In this document: positions 1 through 11,159 of the stretch, one piece after another
Position numbering within the stretch: position 1 is the stretch's first letter
Layout: every line of letters begins with the position of its first letter
Assembly (NCBI GenBank): GCA_002794775.1
Contig: NBAY01000001.1
Span: forward strand, 186,001 to 250,000
From: Porodaedalea pini
Taxonomy: Eukaryota; Basidiomycota; Agaricomycetes; Hymenochaetales; Hymenochaetaceae
Length of the DNA stretch: 64,000 nt
Direction of reading: 5' to 3'
Made by a program: the position numbers and the translations under genes
Notes under the pieces: generated by a model
What the model was told of the DNA's origin: nothing
The model's input: the letters and a program-made list of their open reading frames with translations, nothing else
Databases searched by the model: none

Positions 1-1712
1 CTTGTTTACTCACATGACTATGACTACCTATGCATTATAGTATGCTATTCAATTGTACTGTATATAAGGATGGGCACTCTTGCCCCTGATCTATAGCTTT
101 GTCCCACTTTCTGCTTGTCTAAGAGGTTATGAGCCTTGGCTCCCTCCTACTCATCACACTCATCATCATTGCATGTCAAACCCTCCTACTCGTCCACCAG
201 TACCAACAAAACCTACTTGTCCTCAACCAGCTACTAGCACTGGTCCTCATACTTGTGCACAAACAGCAGCAGAACCACAATTAGCTACAACTATTAGCAG
301 CACTACTCAGACTCTTACTCCACCTGTATCAACTGCCACACCAGCACAACTTGAGTGCGACTTTGAACAAACACTACCACCACTATCAGAGCATGTTACT
401 CCATCTACTGAACCATCAGAAGGTGAACTAACTGATCCTACTACAGTGCCTCCTACTCACACTCAGTGCATTCCCCACCACAAATCACCAATAATATCAG
501 CACTTAAAGCAGGTGAAATAATCAAACTATTTGATGGCATCAAACCACTCAACAGTGTCAAAAACTGGAAACTCTGGATATTTTGCATTTTCCAGGCTAT
601 CAATGTCACTGGCCACCCGACTCTTATGGAGGTAGCACCATCTAATCCAGAAGAAAATACCATTGTGAATGCCATCTATGCGGGTGTAATCAAAAACATC
701 CCTGACAAAATACTCAGAAATTACTTAGGCATAACTCAAGTACACATGCTACTCCAACAACTAAAGGTGCATTATGATATTCAGACAACAGTAACTAATG
801 CGTTAAATGAAGGAGCACTGTTTAACATCTGAGGCCATGTGTCTCAACTTGACAAAACACTGGATGAACTCGAATGATGCCAGGCTGAACTTTGTGCTCA
901 TGGAAAGAAACCAGCTGACTCAACTTACTTGGCAGTGATAATCACAGTGATACCACTGTAATACAAATATGTCATAACTCAACTTGAACTTCAAATCAAC
1001 ACTGTAAATGAATACAACAAAAACAATAATGATCATGAGGATCTCGTACTTACTCCTAACCAACTCATTCAAGAAACTTGTCAGGCCTTCGCAAACTAGA
1101 GCATGGCAAATACTTGAAGGAACCCAATCACTGCTGCACACCCCTACTAAAGTGAGGCAACTCACCCTTACTTCAGAGGGCGAGGAGGACACACTCAAGG
1201 TTGTGGTCGAGGCCATGGCTGACTTGGATCATACAGAGGCCAAGGATGTGGCCGAGGAGGATACTTTAACTTTGATAACTCAAACTCAAACTCAAACTCA
1301 AATCCCTTTGTTAAATGTTACAACTGTAACAACTATGGGCATCAATCACCTAACTGCCCACAGCCATGGACTCAGAAAACTAAAGATGCCATGGCAAAGA
1401 AAGGGATTCAGGAGCATGCAAAACCTCTGATCACTGCCCACTTGCATCAGGCGAGCATGTTGAATGCAGCAAACATACTTGCAACTACTTTCACTTCCAC
1501 TGCAGTTGCTCAAGCACACTAGGCGATAAACATCAAAATGCCCAACTTTCCACAAACACCACCATTTACTGCCACTATAACCAAGATAACCGATGACGTT
1601 ACTATGCAGTTCAACAACAAATCTGCACTTTTTGACTTCTTACACAATGATCACTACATGGATGCTATTGAAAAATTTGAGGCAAATCATGTAAGCACCA
1701 CAGCCATTTACT
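1..1712 (+). pseudogene. Copia-type retrotransposon gag fragment, degenerate
   Basis: Six-frame reading gives pieces of one Copia gag: a Pro/Thr-rich leader (from about 80), the conserved core with LFDGIKPLN and KILRNYLGITQ (about 500-830), QLDKTLDELE after an in-frame stop near 830, an RG-rich stretch (about 1170-1260), and a CCHC zinc knuckle CYNCNNYGHQSPNC starting at 1316. Stops and frame changes interrupt it at several places, so it is not expressible as it stands. No protease, integrase or reverse transcriptase follows, because the reading is cut at about 1712 by a foldback element. The 5' LTR, if present, lies left of the window. Identification as Copia gag rests on the core plus the knuckle; this is inference from recalled families, not a search. 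Confidence 0.75.
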
Positions 1713-2058
1713 TACAGCCATTTTCATCAGTCCTGCGACACATGCATGTCACATGAAGTGAGCCACGTCAGAGCCAAAATGTTGAAAAAATAGAGTAAAT
1801 GTTGATTTTCTCTGTAAATTCTGCACAGTACCTGCTCATTACTGCCCTTTGCAGAAGTATTGTCACACATGATTTCACTGATTTTCATGCCATGAGAGCT
1901 TCAAAACACAAACATTTTCATACCTCAACCAAAAGTTGACTTTTTTGTGTCATCTAAGTTGCTAAATTCATTTTTTTATCTCATATTTCATATTTCAATA
2001 AGAGTGATAAGAAATAGTCAAAATTAGAGTCCAAAACAGTGAAAATGCTGTTTTTGAA

Positions 2059-2063
2059 CCCAT
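2059..2063. repeat. Target-site duplication CCCAT, left copy of the minus-strand Gypsy element
   Basis: CCCAT at 2059-2063 abuts the TG of the left LTR, and CCCAT at 9580-9584 follows the CA of the right LTR. Five-base duplications are usual for Ty3/Gypsy integrases. Joining the flanks restores the arm of the foldback element, whose intact inverse copy is at about 10217-10250. Confidence 0.9.
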
Positions 2064-2936
2064 TGTTAGGTGGGAGTCCAGGAGATGACTCAGACTGGGC
2101 AGGCCTTGGCTGACTCTCATCTGGGATGTACTATAACTTGAGCGGGGGCTCGGGACATGCTTACTCAGGCTAGGTCATCACGGAGGTAAGAGGATTAATA
2201 CAATATACACTAATACAGGAGGGGACGCGGTCTCACCTAGGTCATTGCGGAGGTAAGAGGAAAAGCAGAATGGGTGTTCATTTGCAATTCCTCTTCCTTA
2301 TAAATGCAGTGCCTGTGAGACCATATTATCTAAGTGCTATATAGTTTATGTAATGGAACAAATGAAGGTCAGGTATAAGGGAGTGTGGGAAATGGTTGAA
2401 AAGATGGTTAAATATAATGAAAAGGATGTTAGGCGGGAGTCCGGGAGACGACTCAGACTGGGCAGGCCTCGGCTGACTGTTGTCTGGGACGTGCTATACT
2501 CGAGCGGGGACTCGGGACACGCTGTACTCAGGCTAGGTCGTCACGGAGGTAAGAGGATTAATACAGTGTACTCTACTACAGGAGGGGGATGCGGTCTCAC
2601 CTAGGTCATCATGGAGGTAAGAGGAAAAGCAGAACAGGTGTTCAGATGTGATTCCTCTTCCTTATATACAGTGATCACCTCATGAGAACCGGTTGCCCTT
2701 TGTCTAAGATTACATAAAAGGGGCGGAATGGAACGAATGAAGGTCATGTGAAAGGAGTGTGAGAAATAATTGAAAAGATGATTAATTATAATGAAAAGGA
2801 GTGATTAAAAGAAAAGAAATGATAGAAGGAAGATAAAAAGAAAAGGAAAAGTTCAAGTCCTGACAAAGGAGCGATTAAAGAAAAAGAAATGGTAAAAGGG
2901 AAAAATAAAGAAAAGGGAAAAGTTCAAGTCCTAACA
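2064..2936 (-). repeat. 3' LTR of the Gypsy element, interrupted by a solo LTR
   Basis: Begins TGTTAGG and ends CCTAACA. After removing 2427-2870 the length is 429 bp, equal to the LTR at 9151-9579, which aligns end to end with only transitions. The 11-mer used for self-priming has one change here (ATTCTGCTTTT on the element strand instead of GTTCTGCTTTT). Confidence 0.92.
2427..2865 (-). repeat. Solo LTR nested in the Gypsy 3' LTR
   Basis: A 439-bp sequence starting TGTTAGG and ending CCTGACA, flanked by AAGGA at 2422-2426 and 2866-2870. The uninterrupted sequence is seen in the partner LTR near 9500. It belongs to the same family but a different subtype, closest to the solo LTR at 7209-7650. 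It arose by insertion of a full element followed by LTR-LTR recombination (inference). Confidence 0.93.
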
Positions 2937-2950
2937 TTACCCCTCCCTCA
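2937..2950 (-). promoter_or_regulatory. Polypurine tract of the minus-strand Gypsy element
   Basis: Read on the minus strand, GAGGGAGGGGTAA lies immediately upstream of the 3' LTR, the position of the plus-strand primer in LTR retroelements. Confidence 0.7.
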
Positions 2951-3040
2951 AGGTTGGGCGTCCTGACCAGCCATGATCGTGGTCATGTGGCTTGGTGTCG
3001 ACAAAGATTGGACAGAGTCGTTGATGTGAGATATTGAGCT

Positions 3041-6000
3041 TTCAAGGGGCACTAGGATGTTTGCAATAGAATTCAGTGATCGCCTCCTTTGCATTCTTGC
3101 CAAAGTTTGTCTCAGGCTGCCAGGTTGGTTCGTTGTACCCGACCCATTTGATGAGGTATTGCAGCTTCCCTCTGTGCAAATGCGAGTCTAGGATCTCCTT
3201 GACCTTATATTCCTCCTTGTTGTCGACAATGTTGGGTGGCAGTGGTGGCAGTGGTTTCTGGCTCTCAAAGGATAGTTCAACTGCAGGTTTTAGTAAGGCT
3301 TCATTAAAGACCAGGTGGACCTTCTTCCATCATCTTGGGAGTTTGAGCTTGTATGTGCTCACTCTTACCTTGTCGAGGATTTCCAAGGGTCCATACCACT
3401 TGTTGGCAAGTTTCTTTGTGGGCGAGTCCATGCTGATGTTTCACCCATCAAGGAAGACCTTGTCACCAGTCTTGTATTCTACCAATTCCCCTGCTGTTCG
3501 GTCATGGTAGTGTTTCATGTCCTCAGCTGCTTTAATGAGGTTTTCCTTTGCAATGCAATGAGTCTCCTTGATGTGCTTTGCAAATTCTTCCACTGATATG
3601 TTGGCAGAGGAGGTTTATGTTGTGTCAAAGCTCATGGGGTGACATCCTGTATTCATGTAGAAAGGAGATATCTTCATAGCCGAGTGTTTGCAGTTGTTGT
3701 ATGCAAACTCTGCCAGCAGGAGCCAGTCCTTCCAATCCAATTGCCGATGGTCAACAAAGAGTTGAAGATATTACTTGAGCTCTTGGTTGATGTGCTCTAT
3801 CTGACCATCCATTTGCAGGTGGTATGCCATCAATGGGTTCCCCTTGATGTGCAAGAGCTTGTACAGTTCCTTCATCATTGATGCATTGAATTGTGTGCCC
3901 CAGTCATGGATGATCTTTTTGGGCAGACCGTGCAGATGAAAGATGTGATCTCAGTACAGCTGCGCCATGCCTTCTGCCAATAGCTTCATTGTTGTTGTGA
4001 CTGCATGCATTTGTTTTGAGAATCTATCCATAAAGACACAAATGGCATTGTGCCCCTTGAATCCAGGAGTTCTCTGATGAGATCGACCGTGACAACTTCC
4101 CAAGGACCTTCTGGAACTGCATTCAGGTAAAGTGGTCTTGACCTTGATGCCCTGAGTGCCTTTGTTTGTTGGTAGTGATCACAGCCTCAGATGTACAATC
4201 TTACATCTGAGAACATTGAGGCCTACCAGAAGTTGCGACATATGAGTTCCACCATTTTCGATGCTCCTGGATGTCCTGCCAGGGTAGAGTTGTGGCACTC
4301 TTGCAGCACTGACTCTTTTAACATCAACAGAATGTATACTTTTCCTTTCATCTGCCATAGCCCATTGACATTTGTCAGTCCCATCAGCCTCTCCGACTCA
4401 TCCTGCACCCTCTGCACCTTACCCACTCGGTCCAACACTTCGTTATGCGATGTCCTCACCACCCTATGATTTAACCACTTCTCCTTGATGAACATGATGC
4501 CATCATTGTCACCCTTGCCCTCATCATAGCCCGCCTTGCGTGACAGCAGGTCCACCTTGCCCATCATTTTTCCCAACTTGTGTTCAAGGTGGAAGTTGAA
4601 TTCCTCGAGTTCTGTCCACCAGTGAGCTTGGCAATAGCTCAGCTTCTGCACCAACCAGAAATATGTGAGGTTGGCATGGTCGGACCAGATTTTGAATTTG
4701 TGGTGGGCACCAAGGAGGTACTGTTGCCATTCCTTGAGCGCTGAGACGATTGTGAGCATCTCCTTGTTGTAGATCTCATAGTTTCATTCAGCGGGCAGTA
4801 ATGCCTCTGACCGGTAGGCAATCACCTTCCACTTCCCTTCTTGCTTCTGCAACAACACGCCTCTGAGTGCAAAGTTTGATGAGTCTGCCTCTACATGGAA
4901 AGGGCCCTTGTCGTTGGTGATTGCCAGGACTGGAGGTGAGCTGAGGTGACACTTCAACTCCTGAGGTGACACTTCAGCTCCTGAGGTGATACTTCAGCTC
5001 CTCGAACGCTTCCTGCTGTTCGGTCTCCTATACCCAGTCCTTTTTTCCTGTCAGCGATGTTAGCGGTTGGACCACCTTGCTGTAGTCCCTGATAAACTAC
5101 CTTAGCCAATTGCCCATGCCAAGGAACTTTTGAAGTTCCTTCAGGTTGCATGGAGTGGGCCAGCTAGCGATTGCTTCCATCTTTGCCAGGTCAGCCTTAA
5201 GCTTGCCGTTACTGATGATGTGCCTGAGATATTTAATGACCTTGACGTCAAACTTGCATTTCTCTGGTTTCAGATAGAGGCTGTTCTCTCAAAGGATTTG
5301 AAGTACGTGCCTCAACGTCTTGATGTGTTCCTCTATGGTTTCAGAGAGGATAAGAATGTCGTTGAGATAAATGATGATCAGGTTTGCATATATTAGGTCC
5401 TTGAAGATGTGGTTTATGAACACCTGGAACATCGCCGGTGTGTTGCAAAGACTGAAAAACATCACCATTGGTTTGAAGAGACCCATGTTCATGTGGAATG
5501 CTGCCTTCCATTCATTGCCTTTGCAGATCCGTGTTAAGACTCGAACTTTTACCTTTTCTTTTATTTTCCCTTTTACCATTTCCTTTCTTTTAACCGCTCC
5601 TTTCCATTATATTTAACCTTCTTTCATAATCATTTCCCATTCTTATGTCATACATGATCATTCCCACACTCACTTAGTATGACCCAACCTTCATTCGTTC
5701 CATTCCTAGTTATGTAAACTATACAGCACTTAGATAATACAATCCCGCGGATGATGCTATATAGAGGAAGGTGGAATCGCAGAAGCCCCCTGTTCTGCTT
5801 TTCCTCTTACCTCCACGTCGTCCAGTCTGAGTAAACCCGCTGCCCGAACTTCACGTTTGAGATACAGCCCGTCCCAGACAACGTCCATGTCACCGTCAGG
5901 TGCCGCACGTTGAGGTTGCCTAGTCTGAGTTCCACCCAGACTTCCGCCTAACAATCCAGATGTTGTAGTATCCCCAGCAAAGGTCCAGTTTGATGATGAA

Positions 6001-6839
6001 CTTCGCCTTCTTGACTTGTCGACAAATTCATCGATGAGAGGAAGAGGATACTTATTTTTGATCATACCCTCGTTGAGCTTCTGGTAATCCTGGATTGGGC
6101 ATAGGGACTTGTTGGCCTTCTTGATGAAGAAGAAGGGTAATGCCATCAGCAAAATCAATTTGTGTATCCTGCCAGATTTCAGGTTCTCGTTGAGGAAGTC
6201 CTTCAACAACTGTTGTTCTGTCAGCATCAGCAGATAGATCTTGCAGTTGCTAGGCTTAAAGTCGGGCTTCAGGTTGATGATGTGGTCCCAGGGTCGATGT
6301 TCCAGTAGCTTCTTGAATCCTTTCTCTGAGGAGACGTCAGCATAGTCATTGAGATATGCGGGCCAGGACACCTTGTCCATTCACACTTCTCGTACCCTCC
6401 TCATCTCTTCCACCTCACTCTCCTTCATCACACACTCATTCAGGTAATGGGTGAATTCAATCGAACCCATCAACCAGTCAATCTTAGGGTTATGTTGCCG
6501 AAGCCAGTCATAGCCTAGGAAGATATTCGATGATGCAAGTGACATCACTACAAGCACAATTCTTTCCTTATGGTGTCCGATGATTAATTCAATGTTGATG
6601 TATTCCTTGATCAAGCCAGCTTCATTAGGCATGCTGTCAGCATTGAGTACCATGAGGGGACAAATGTAGTGTTTCATCTCCAGTCTGTATTGTTCTACAA
6701 AGCCTGCGTCAATGCATGATCCAGTACACCCCAAATCTACAAGTGCATGCACATCTACCTCTCTTACTTCACCCACCACTCCTTGTCCGATGGTCAAGAG
6801 AAGGTCCAGCTGGTGTCCACCAGTTGCTCTCATGAACAA
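3041..6839 (-). pseudogene. Gypsy pol: protease, RT, RNase H, integrase, chromodomain (decayed)
   Basis: Order on the minus strand: aspartic protease (6839-6381; ALVDLGCTGS, where the catalytic DSG has become DLG through codon TTG); RT N-terminal half (6380 to about 5960) ending at the inserted solo LTR; RT palm (5531 to about 5289) with YLND replacing YxDD; RNase H (about 4972-4600, VEADSSNFALRGVLL); integrase zinc-binding part (AGHPGASKMVELICRNFW, about 4285-4223) and DDE core (about 4110-3780; HDWGTQF replaces the usual DRGTQF); and a chromodomain at the end (EYKVKEILDS, LQYLIKWVGY, about 3232-3070), closing with TGA near 3041. Several stops and frameshifts are present. The chromodomain places the family among chromoviruses. 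Confidence 0.88.
5532..5953 (+). repeat. Solo LTR inserted in the RT domain
   Basis: A 422-bp sequence starting TGTTAAG and ending CCTAACA, flanked by ATCCG (5527-5531) and ATCCA (5954-5958), a five-base duplication with one later change. It splits the RT between the residues WGYYNI and KGNEWKAAF. It retains a TATA-like CTATATAG, GTTCTGCTTTT and one copy of the CCTCTTACCTCC motif. It lies opposite to the host element. Confidence 0.9.
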
Positions 6840-6879
6840 CTTCTCATTCTTGTCTGAACTTGAAAACCCTTGAACTTCT

Positions 6880-6935
6880 CAGTCAGTCGCCCCAGTGGCT
6901 ACGCCTGACCAATTGCAAAATCCTGCGAGTCGATG
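6880..6935 (-). promoter_or_regulatory. Decayed gag-pol frameshift region
   Basis: On the minus strand the sequence reads GGATTTT, then six bases, then GGTCAG...CTGACT. It aligns with GGGTTTT / GGTCAG...CTGACC at 63777-63819 in the better copy. The slippery heptamer has lost one G (G to A) and the stem has one C to T change that still allows a G-U pair. Confidence 0.6.
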
Positions 6936-6944
6936 ACCTCTTTG

Positions 6945-8640
6945 TTATTGCCTTCCTACACATAGTCTTCCACGGTCAACCTTCAAGTGTCTACAGCTTC
7001 CTTGAAGGATGACTCCTTCATCACGCTGAGTTCTTTGGCGAAGAGATAGAGCTCCATGGGCTCCATCATTTGCAGCATCCACTGCATGATCTTTGGTCCT
7101 TGTGGACACTGTGCTCAGAAGTGTCTCTGGCCCCCACAAATCCAGCACGCTCCTCATCGTCATGTCTCATTCATTGAGACATCCATTGGTTGACCAGCAC
7201 CTCTGAAGTGTTAGGACTCGAACTTTCATCTTTTATTTTATTTTCCTTTGACCATTTCTTTTCTTTTAATCACTCCTTTTCATTATATTTAATCATCCTT
7301 CCAATCATTTCCCACACTCCTTTCACGCGACCTTCATTCGTTCCATTCCACTCCCTTTATGTAATCTTAGACAATTGGGCAACCGGTTCTCACGAGGTGA
7401 TCACTGTATATAAGGAAGAGGAATCGCATCTGAACACCTGTTCTGCTTTTCCTCTTACCTCCGTGACGACCTAGGTGAGACCGCGTCCCCCCCTCCTGTA
7501 GTAGAGTACACTGTATTAATCCTCTTACCTCCGTGACGACCTAGCCTGAGTACAGCGTGTCCCGAGTCTCCACTCGAGTATAGCACGTCCCAGACGACAG
7601 TCAGCCGAGGCCTGCCCAGTCCGAGTCGTCTCCCGGACTCCCGCCTAACATGAAGGTTACGCCAGTCACATCATGCTTGTCGACGTGGGGGGCATTGGGC
7701 TGTTGCCAGACCGGAGGTGGTCAGACGACTTGTTGACATGGAGGCAGGGTTGTCTGAGGACGGTTGAAGTGTCCCTTCTGGATGTCGTGCACTTGTTGCT
7801 CAACGCAATCGATCTCTATGGCCTTCGTCTTCCACATCTCATACATCTTTGGGACCAGTGATGACCATAGGACTCCTTGTACCACTTCAAGGTTTAATGC
7901 CTGCTGCAGCTGGATGCAGACATCAAAGTCATGTTTGGTGTCTGTCATGCCTGCCTTTGTGCACAGAACGTTGAATTTCTGGAAGAACTCGTCTGCTGTG
8001 AGGTCCTTCTAGGTCAACGTATGCATCTTCACCAGTGCCTTCACTTTTCAGTTTGGATCACTGAATGATGCATCTAGACACTCTTGGAACCTTGTCCAAG
8101 TCTCTGTCAGATTCACTGTGCTGCTCATCATGAACTCTTCAATGTAGTTTTGCACTCACATTGACGCATTACCTCCCTTCAGATATGAAAGTGTGATGTA
8201 GATTTTGCTTGCCAATGTTAGATATCTGCTTGGGTTTGCTGAGACAAAAAGGAGGACTTCGTACTTGAAGTCAAGGTAGTCATCACCGCCAGCAAATTTG
8301 CATGGCTGGGCAACATCTATAATGGGGGTCGGGGTGGTACCTTGACTAGCTGGGGTGTTTGCCACCTGATGAGTGAAGGCACCTGCGATGATCACTGCAA
8401 TTTGCTCCAGTTGTTGTTGGCTGAATCTTGCTTACATTGTCAGTTTGGGTATAGGTGTAGAAGGTTCAGGGGGGGTGGGAGGAGACGGGTCTCTACAGGT
8501 CTCACAGTAAGGACCTGGGGTTGGAGGAAGATCAACGGATGTTGTTGATACTGTGGGAGATGACAGTATATGAGGGGTCCACCTGGTTCTATGCGCTCTG
8601 TCATTGGTTGAGTACCACACCTTCCTAATGTCACTCCACC
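6945..8640 (-). pseudogene. Gypsy gag, decayed and split by a solo LTR
   Basis: Minus-strand pieces align by eye with the gag at 62722-63801. GGDDYLDF, EVLLFVS and PSRY (8395-8156), then KAIEIDCVEQQ (about 7830), then GQPMDVSMNE after the inserted LTR (about 7190), and the remains of the CCHC knuckle region (7163-6945). The segment 8640-8400 matches the region upstream of the first ATG in the other copy (GVTYDIWWSDIRK, LPPTPGPY). An ATG followed at once by TAA near 8435 corresponds to the presumed start. Confidence 0.8.
7209..7650 (+). repeat. Solo LTR inserted in gag
   Basis: A 442-bp sequence starting TGTTAGG and ending CCTAACA, flanked by TGAAG at 7204-7208 and 7651-7655 (perfect). It keeps many CpGs, TATATAAGG, GTTCTGCTTTT, and two identical copies of CCTCTTACCTCCGTGACG. 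It is probably the youngest insertion of the block (inference from CpG content). Confidence 0.94.
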
Positions 8641-9138
8641 AGATATCGTAGGTGACACCTTGATTGTCAGTTGCGATGTACGAGGCTTGTTCAGGGTTGA
8701 ACCATGATGAAGAGGGGAGAGCCCATTGTTGTTCCTCTGTGAGATCTATCTTGGCTAAGACGGTGAGGGAACAGGAACCAGTTGTTCATTTGAAGCAGGA
8801 TTACACCAACATTGAACAGGTTTGTTGGCGAAGTTGATGATGAGGTGGAAGGAGCTGAACAAGATTACAAACAATAGTGTTGATGATGTCTATACTCATC
8901 TGGTTACCTATGTCCACATCAGGTGCATTCTCCACCAGAGGCTGAGGTGGAAAGCCAGGATCAGGAAAAGTCAGTTGGGATTGTTACATGACACATGAAC
9001 ATCTGAAAACGTCTGGGCAGGGTTGAGGGTTGTCGTTCAGGGGGTTTACATGTTGAGCCCATCGAGGGGAGCACTTCTCTAGGCCGAGTGAAGGCGAGTT
9101 GACAGCGACAACATACACTAGGGATGAGCCTGGGTGGG
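8641..9138 (-). other. 5' untranslated leader of the minus-strand Gypsy element
   Basis: Lies between gag and the primer-binding site. It is colinear with 62024-62400 of the right-hand copy (for example the region around 9050-9110 matches 62050-62110). No independent gene is seen. Confidence 0.7.
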
Positions 9139-9149
9139 GTTCTGCTTTT
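9139..9149 (-). promoter_or_regulatory. Primer-binding site, self-priming type
   Basis: On the minus strand AAAAGCAGAAC lies one base inside the 5' LTR end. It is the exact complement of GTTCTGCTTTT, which occurs within the LTR about 33 bases after the TATA box. No tRNA 3' end complement is evident. Confidence 0.75.
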
Positions 9150-9150
9150 A

Positions 9151-9579
9151 TGTTAGGCAGGAGTCTAGGAGATGACTTAGACTGGGCAGGCCTCAGCTGA
9201 CTCTCATCTGGGATGTGCTATAACTTGAGTGGGGGCTCGGGACATGCTTACTCAGGCTAGGTCATCATGGAGGTAAGAGGATTAATACGATATACACTAA
9301 TACAGGAGGGGATGCGGTCTCACCTAAGTTGTTGCAGAGGTAAGAGGAAAAGCAGAACGGGTGTTCATTTGCAATTCCTCTTCCTTATAAATGCAGTGCC
9401 TGTGAGACCATATTATCTAAGTGCTATATAGTTTATGTAATGGAACAAATGAAGGTCAGGTGTAAGGGAGTGTGGGAAATGGTTGAAAAGATGGTTAAAT
9501 ATAATGAAAAGGGGCAATTAAAGGAAAAGAAATGGTAAAAGGGGAAAATAAAGAAAAGGGAAAAGTTCAAGTCCTAACA
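9151..9579 (-). repeat. 5' LTR of the minus-strand Gypsy element
   Basis: A 429-bp LTR, TGTTAGG to CCTAACA, partner of 2064-2936. It is followed by the CCCAT duplication. It contains GTTCTGCTTTT on the minus strand. Confidence 0.93.
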
Positions 9580-10441
9580 CCCATTTCCCTTGTTCATTTT
9601 TTCCTGCACTCAGATTTCACTGTACAGTGCTCAAGACCAGCACAGAATTCCAGTATTAGTCTATTATGAATTTACAGGGTGATTTGGAGATGTACTGTGA
9701 GGTAGATGTCCTGAATTGGTGCATGCCTAAAACACACAAATCCCCTCTGTTTCTGCAAGCCACCCAGCCCCCAGGAAAAATTCTTCTCAGCTAAGTTCAT
9801 GCATGTAAATTCATTTAAAGTGTATTGGAACAGATTTGAGCAGCATCCATGGATACAGACTTGCTTCATGAATCAGGGATATGTTCACAAGAATAGTGCA
9901 TACAGTCAGAATCTGGTACTCAATTCAGCTCACTGGTTGATGCTAGAGACCTGGATGCTGCTCAAATCTGTTCCAATACACTTTGAATGAATTTACATGC
10001 ATGACCTTAGCTGAGAAGAATTTTTCCTGGGGACTGGGTGGCTTGCAGAAACAGAGGGGATTTGTGTGTTTTAGGCATGCACCAATTCAGCACATCTACC
10101 TCACAATATATCTCCAAATCACCCTGTAAATTCATAATAGACTAATACTGGAATTCTGTGCTGGTCTTGAGCACTGTGCAGTGAAATCTGAGTGCAGGAA
10201 AAAATGAACAAGGGAAATGGGATCAAAAACAGCATTTTTCACTGTTTTGGACTCCAATTTTTACTATTTCTTATCACTCTTGTTTAAATATGAAAGATGA
10301 GATAAAACAATGAATTTAGCAACTTAGATGATGCAAAAAGGTCAAGTTTTGGTTGAGATATGAAAATGTTTGTGTTTTGAGGCTCTTGTGGCACGAAAAT
10401 CAGTGAAATCACGTGTGACAATACTTCTGAAAAGGGCAGTA

Positions 10442-11036
10442 AGTATTCAAAAAAAAGGCACAGTTCTCAGGAGCAGAAGTATGTAAAATAGGGAGCAATA
10501 AATTGACTGTGTAGGTGGGTGGAGATCAAACAAGTGCAACTGGTCTGTTCTCTCACACATTTTCACTTAGATTCAAAAATTATGGTTCCCCTACATCTAT
10601 CTATAAAATTCTTTCCTGTGTCTGTAAATTAAGTATATAACTATACCAACATCTCCTGCAAGTTTGAAGCCAATCCATTCAGTATTCATGGTCCAGCAGC
10701 AAGATTTGTGTTCCACTTCAAGCTCTTTCCACCCTCCTTTTCTCACAACAGGTCTTGCAGAGTAGAACACAAATCTTGCTGCTGCACCATTAATACTGCA
10801 TAGATTGGCTTCAAACTTGCAGGAGATGTTGGTATAGTTATATACTTAATTTACAGACACAGGAAAGAATTTTATAGATAGATGTAGGGGAACCATAATT
10901 TTCGAATCTCAGTGGAAATGTATGAGAGAACAGACTGGCTGCACTTGTTTGATCTCTACCCACCTACACAGTCAATTTATTGCTCCCTATTTTACATACT
11001 TCTGCTCCTGAGAACTGTGCCTTTTTTTTGAGTACT
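10442..11036. mobile_element. 595-bp hairpin MITE (TA duplication)
   Basis: A near-perfect inverted repeat: arms of about 275 bp (10442-10716 and 10761-11036) around a 44-bp loop. Ends read AGTATTCAAAAAAAAGGC and the complement of AGTACTCAAAAAAAAGGC. TA lies on each side (10440-10441, 11037-11038). The empty site GGGCAG-TA-ATGAGCAGG is present, in inverse orientation, in the other arm of the host foldback element near 1830. It has no coding capacity and was probably mobilised by a Tc1/mariner-type transposase (inference). Confidence 0.9.
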
Positions 11037-11159
11037 TAATGATCAGGTACTGTGCAGAATTTACAGAGAAAATAGGCATTCATTCTAATTTTTCAACATT
11101 TTGGCTCGGCTCATTTCACGTGACATGCACGTGTCGCAGGGCTTATGAAAACGGCTGTA

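Larger units (their letters stand above)
2064..9579 (-). mobile_element. Ty3/Gypsy chromovirus, complete but decayed, minus strand
   Basis: Two 429-bp LTRs (2064-2936 net of a nested insertion, and 9151-9579) flank gag, protease, RT, RNase H, integrase and a C-terminal chromodomain, all on the minus strand. A CCCAT duplication flanks the whole. The two LTRs differ at roughly 20 positions by eye, all transitions, many in CpG context. Three solo LTRs of the same family are inserted in it (left LTR, RT and gag). The coding region is full of stops and frameshifts, so this copy is dead. A better copy of the family is at the right end of the window. Confidence 0.93.
1715..11157. mobile_element. Foldback (long inverted repeat) element, split by two later insertions
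   Basis: Sequence 1715-2063 plus 9585-9849 is the inverted complement of 9952-11157 once the later insertions (2064-9584 and 10442-11038) are removed. The net element is about 1.3 kb, with two arms of about 610 bp and a loop of about 100 bp (9850-9951). The outer ends read CAGCCATTTTCAT on the left and the complement of CAGCCGTTTTCAT on the right. Each end is flanked by TA, which suggests a TA target duplication of the Tc1/mariner type. No transposase is visible. ORFs seen inside are shadows of the palindrome. It sits inside the Copia gag. Confidence 0.8.

Noticed and set aside
3076..3881. Plus-strand ORFs of 80-144 codons at 3.1-3.9 kb
   Set aside because: They are antisense to the integrase and chromodomain of the minus-strand Gypsy element.
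9672..9990. Two opposed ORFs of about 63 codons in the repeat block
   Set aside because: They are the two arms of the foldback palindrome read on opposite strands.
1715..11157. CRISPR-like or regulatory repeat array in the left block
   Set aside because: The repeats are explained by LTRs, a foldback element and a MITE; no regularly spaced short repeat array exists.
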